Below, in pieces: positions 61,690-64,000 of a stretch of 64,000 nucleotides of DNA. A program made the position numbers and the translations under genes. Under the pieces are notes generated by a model. That model saw nothing but the letters and a program-made list of their open reading frames with translations. It did not search any database and had not been told where the DNA came from. The number at the start of each line of letters is the position of its first letter. The stretch's first letter is position 1. The stretch comes from Candidatus Pelagibacter communis (GTDB lineage: Bacteria > Pseudomonadota > Alphaproteobacteria > Pelagibacterales > Pelagibacteraceae): the NCBI RefSeq assembly GCF_001179985.1, contig NZ_CVSI01000058.1, forward strand, positions 248,001 to 312,000, in the 5' to 3' direction.

Positions 61690-62703
61690 ATGAAAAAAGT
61701 AATTGTTACAGGAGGATTGGGTTTTATTGGAAGTAATCTAATTAAATTACTACTTAAAAAAAATTATTACGTTCTTAATATTGACAAAGTTACATACTCA
61801 TCAAACAAATACAATACAAAGGAATTTGTTAGTAATAAGAATTACAAGTTTGTAAAACTAGATATTAAAAATAAAAAATTATTTAATATTTTAAAAAAAT
61901 TCAAACCTTGTGGAATATTTAATCTTGCAGCTGAAACTCATGTAGATCGATCTATAGACTCTCCCTTTGATTTTATAGAGAGCAATATTGTAGGAACTTT
62001 TAATTTATTAGAGTCTTTTAGAAAGTTTTATAAAATGTTTTCAAAAACAAGACTAATTCACATATCTACTGATGAAGTTTACGGTGATGTTTTAAAAGGA
62101 AGGTCTGATGAAAACTATCAATATAAACCTAGCTCACCTTATGCGGCAAGCAAAGCTTCATCTGATCATTTAGTTTCTTCTTATGTTAGAACTTTTAAAA
62201 TTCCAGCAATAGTAACTAATTGTTCAAATAATTATGGACCAAATCAGCATCCAGAAAAATTAATACCAAAATTAATTTATAATATATTGAACAATCGGGA
62301 ACTGCCTATTTATGGTAGAGGAAAAAATTCTAGAGAATGGATTTATGTTGCAGATCATTGTGAGGGTCTTTTAAAAGTTTTTTTAAATGGAAATATAGGA
62401 GAGTTTTATAACATTGGCTCAAATAAAAATTTAAATAATATTCAAATTACAAATTATTTATTAAGAACAGCAAAAAAACATATTAAAGTCGGCAAAAGAG
62501 TTAAAATAAAATTAGTTAAAGATAGACCTGGTCATGATTTAAGATATGCTTTAAATAGTAAAAAAATCAAAACAAAACTTAAATGGATACCAAAAACTAG
62601 TATCATTGAAGGTCTGAATAAAACTTTTTTATGGTATTATAACAATCAGAAATATTTTAAAAATTTAAAGAAAAAAGATATCGTTAAAAGATTAGGAATA
62701 TAA
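61690..62703 (+). CDS. rfbB: dTDP-glucose 4,6-dehydratase
   Basis: 337 residues of the extended SDR family. VTGGLGFIGSNLIKLLLKK binds NAD; ISTDEVYGDV and SPYAASKASSDHLV hold the catalytic Thr, Asp-Glu and the Tyr-Lys pair, as in RmlB. NNYGPNQHPEKLIP and GKNSREWIYV are also typical. It makes dTDP-4-keto-6-deoxyglucose. It is followed without a gap by rfbA. Confidence 0.94.
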   Translation: MKKVIVTGGLGFIGSNLIKLLLKKNYYVLNIDKVTYSSNKYNTKEFVSNKNYKFVKLDIKNKKLFNILKKFKPCGIFNLAAETHVDRSIDSPFDFIESNIVGTFNLLESFRKFYKMFSKTRLIHISTDEVYGDVLKGRSDENYQYKPSSPYAASKASSDHLVSSYVRTFKIPAIVTNCSNNYGPNQHPEKLIPKLIYNILNNRELPIYGRGKNSREWIYVADHCEGLLKVFLNGNIGEFYNIGSNKNLNNIQITNYLLRTAKKHIKVGKRVKIKLVKDRPGHDLRYALNSKKIKTKLKWIPKTSIIEGLNKTFLWYYNNQKYFKNLKKKDIVKRLGI

Positions 62704-63573
62704 TTGATTAAAAAAGGAATTATTTTAGCTGGGGGAAAAGGCACTAGAATGAGCCCGATAACAAAAGCTATTAATAAGCAATTGTTACCTATATTTGATA
62801 AACCCTTAATATTTTATCCCTTGTCAATTTTGATGCTAGCTAAAATTAAAGATATTTTAATTATTGTAAATAAAGGGGAACTTAAACAATATAAAAAAAT
62901 ATTACCAGATGGTAAAAATCTTGGTATAAAAATTAAGTATGAAGAGCAAAGTAAACCGAGAGGTTTACCAGATGCATTTATATTAGGTGAAAAGTTCATT
63001 GGTAAAGACAATGTTGCATTAATTTTGGGTGATAATTTTTTTTATGGACAAAATTTAACAAAACAACTTTTAAATTACAAAAAATTAAAAAAAGGTGCGA
63101 AAATTATATTACATAAAGTAAAAAAGCCTGATCAATATGGTGTGGCTAAAATTAGTAAAAATTTTAAAGTAACAATGATTAAAGAGAAACCAAAAAAATT
63201 TGTATCTGATTTAGCAATAACAGGATTATATTTTTTTGATAATCTTGTTAGTAAATATTCTAAGGCACTAAAGCCATCTAAGAGAGGTGAATTAGAAATT
63301 GTAGATCTTATTAATAAATATAAAAAAAAAGGTAGTTTAAAAGCAAACTTACTTGGTAGAGGGGGAGCATGGTTAGATACGGGTTCTATTGATGATTTTT
63401 ATAAAACCAGTGCATTCGTTTCCGCAATCGAAAAGAGGCAGGGATTTAAGATTGCATGTATTGAGGAAATAGCACTTTCTAACAGTTGGATTAAAAAAAA
63501 AGAAATTAATGAACAAATTAAGTTTTATGGAAAGTGTGAATACTCAAACTATTTAAAAGACTTGATCAAATAG
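62704..63573 (+). CDS. rfbA: Glucose-1-phosphate thymidylyltransferase
   Basis: 289 residues from a TTG start directly after the rfbB stop. KGIILAGGKGTRMSPITKAINKQ-type loop, YPLSILMLA and LGDNFFYGQ, then RGGAWLDTGSIDDF, identify RmlA. It makes dTDP-glucose for rfbB, giving the first two steps toward dTDP-deoxysugars such as rhamnose. rfbC and rfbD are not in the window. Confidence 0.95.
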   Translation: MIKKGIILAGGKGTRMSPITKAINKQLLPIFDKPLIFYPLSILMLAKIKDILIIVNKGELKQYKKILPDGKNLGIKIKYEEQSKPRGLPDAFILGEKFIGKDNVALILGDNFFYGQNLTKQLLNYKKLKKGAKIILHKVKKPDQYGVAKISKNFKVTMIKEKPKKFVSDLAITGLYFFDNLVSKYSKALKPSKRGELEIVDLINKYKKKGSLKANLLGRGGAWLDTGSIDDFYKTSAFVSAIEKRQGFKIACIEEIALSNSWIKKKEINEQIKFYGKCEYSNYLKDLIK

Positions 63574-63578
63574 AAAAA

Positions 63579-64000
63579 GTGAAAAAAATATTATTAACAG
63601 GGTCTACAGGATTTGTTGGATCTGCATTGCTTAAAAGTCTATCTAAAAAATATAAGATTTACGTAATCTTAAGAAAAAAAAATCAAAAAGTCTTAAAGAA
63701 TAAAAATATAATTAAAATTGTTTATATAAATTTAAATGACTTAAATAAAAAGATAAGTAAATTAAAGATTAATACTGTAATTCATTGTGCAACCCATTAT
63801 GTGAAAAAACATAGTTTTAAGGACATAAAAAAATTATGTGATTCTAATATTTTATTTGGGAATATAATACTTGAAAATCTTAAAATGATGGGTGTAAAAA
63901 AATTTATTAATTTTTCAACCGTATGGGAAAATTATGATGGGAAAAAAGGAAACTATTATAATTTATATTCTGCATATAAAGCCTGTTTTAGAAATTTAAT
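63579..64000 (+). CDS. NAD-dependent epimerase/dehydratase, N-terminal part (cut by edge)
   Basis: From a GTG at 63579, five bases after the rfbA stop, an open frame runs to the window end (about 140 residues). ILLTGSTGFVGSALLKSLSKK is a Rossmann NAD(P)-binding loop, VIHCATHYV and FINFSTVW follow as in SDR sugar enzymes, and YSAYKA begins the YxxxK catalytic motif (YNLYSAYKACF). It belongs to the sugar-nucleotide cluster that starts with rfbB. Specific product unknown; the rest lies outside. Confidence 0.85.
   Translation, partial: MKKILLTGSTGFVGSALLKSLSKKYKIYVILRKKNQKVLKNKNIIKIVYINLNDLNKKISKLKINTVIHCATHYVKKHSFKDIKKLCDSNILFGNIILENLKMMGVKKFINFSTVWENYDGKKGNYYNLYSAYKACFRNL

Noticed and set aside
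1-64000. CRISPR arrays, insertion sequences, integrases, prophage genes
   Set aside because: No regularly spaced repeats, transposase motifs or phage proteins were found on either strand.

Overview
This window is a very AT-rich, gene-packed piece of chromosome that reads as a SAR11-type marine alphaproteobacterium (Candidatus Pelagibacter or a close relative). The grounds are the AT bias, the near absence of spacer DNA (the largest gap between genes is about 156 bp), 1- or 4-bp overlaps between consecutive genes, the gene content (purBCSQL, a TRAP transporter, two TauE/SafE exporters, a methylcitrate operon, a fused SpeD-SpeE) and the absence of insertion sequences, phage genes or CRISPR. The organism call is inference from gene content; no 16S rRNA is present. 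No tRNA or rRNA gene was found, and no stretch over 300 bases lacks a gene.

Layout. 1-1262: start of PEP carboxylase, cut by the window edge. 1289-7349: an Anbu proteasome-like hydrolase, divergent from an operon of a circularly permuted ATP-grasp ligase, a HAD phosphatase, a glucosyl-3-phosphoglycerate synthase and a GH13_18 phosphorylase, which together would make and break the compatible solute glucosylglycerate. 7346-9495: AzlCD, a gamma-glutamylcyclotransferase and a CinA-like protein. 9518-16715: sfsA, map, purB, purC, purS, purQ, purL, a BolA protein and monothiol glutaredoxin. 16716-19928: a 2.4-kb surface autotransporter gene lodged between grxD and rpsD and flanked by two copies of the rpsD 3' end. 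19969-29204: housekeeping genes on the minus strand (trmJ, cimA, cysS, nadE, class II DAHP synthase, glmS, and an acetyltransferase-only GlmU). 29274-33478: gph with prpD-prpB-prpC. 33482-37048: a methyltransferase and nrdAB, with two likely NrdR boxes upstream. 37205-46644: a phosphohexomutase, two TauE/SafE proteins, dusA, a TRAP transporter, a CoA transferase, cmk and rpoZ. 46688-53346: an MFS protein, small redox or metabolic enzymes, two glycosyltransferases and a DUF6165 protein. 53343-59833: an amino-acid ABC transporter without its ATPase, then SpeD-SpeE fusion, class II aldolase, MtnA, MtnP and divergent Apt, a complete route from spermidine synthesis through methylthioadenosine recycling. 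59830-64000: two family 2 glycosyltransferases, rfbB, rfbA and the start of an epimerase, probably the edge of a surface-polysaccharide variable region.

Main observations. (1) The autotransporter is bracketed by an 88-bp, 81/88-identical duplication of the rpsD end. Most of the coding differences are synonymous, which points to cassette insertion by recombination with a foreign rpsD allele rather than in-place decay. (2) Intact convergent gene pairs meet within -6 to +3 bp, and five share one TTAA/TTAG quartet that encodes both stop codons, leaving no room for terminators. (3) The two solute-binding-protein genes are each followed by a perfect 10-bp hairpin that abuts the permease start codon. 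(4) A tautomerase carries all six catalytic residues of cis-3-chloroacrylic acid dehalogenase at the same mature positions.
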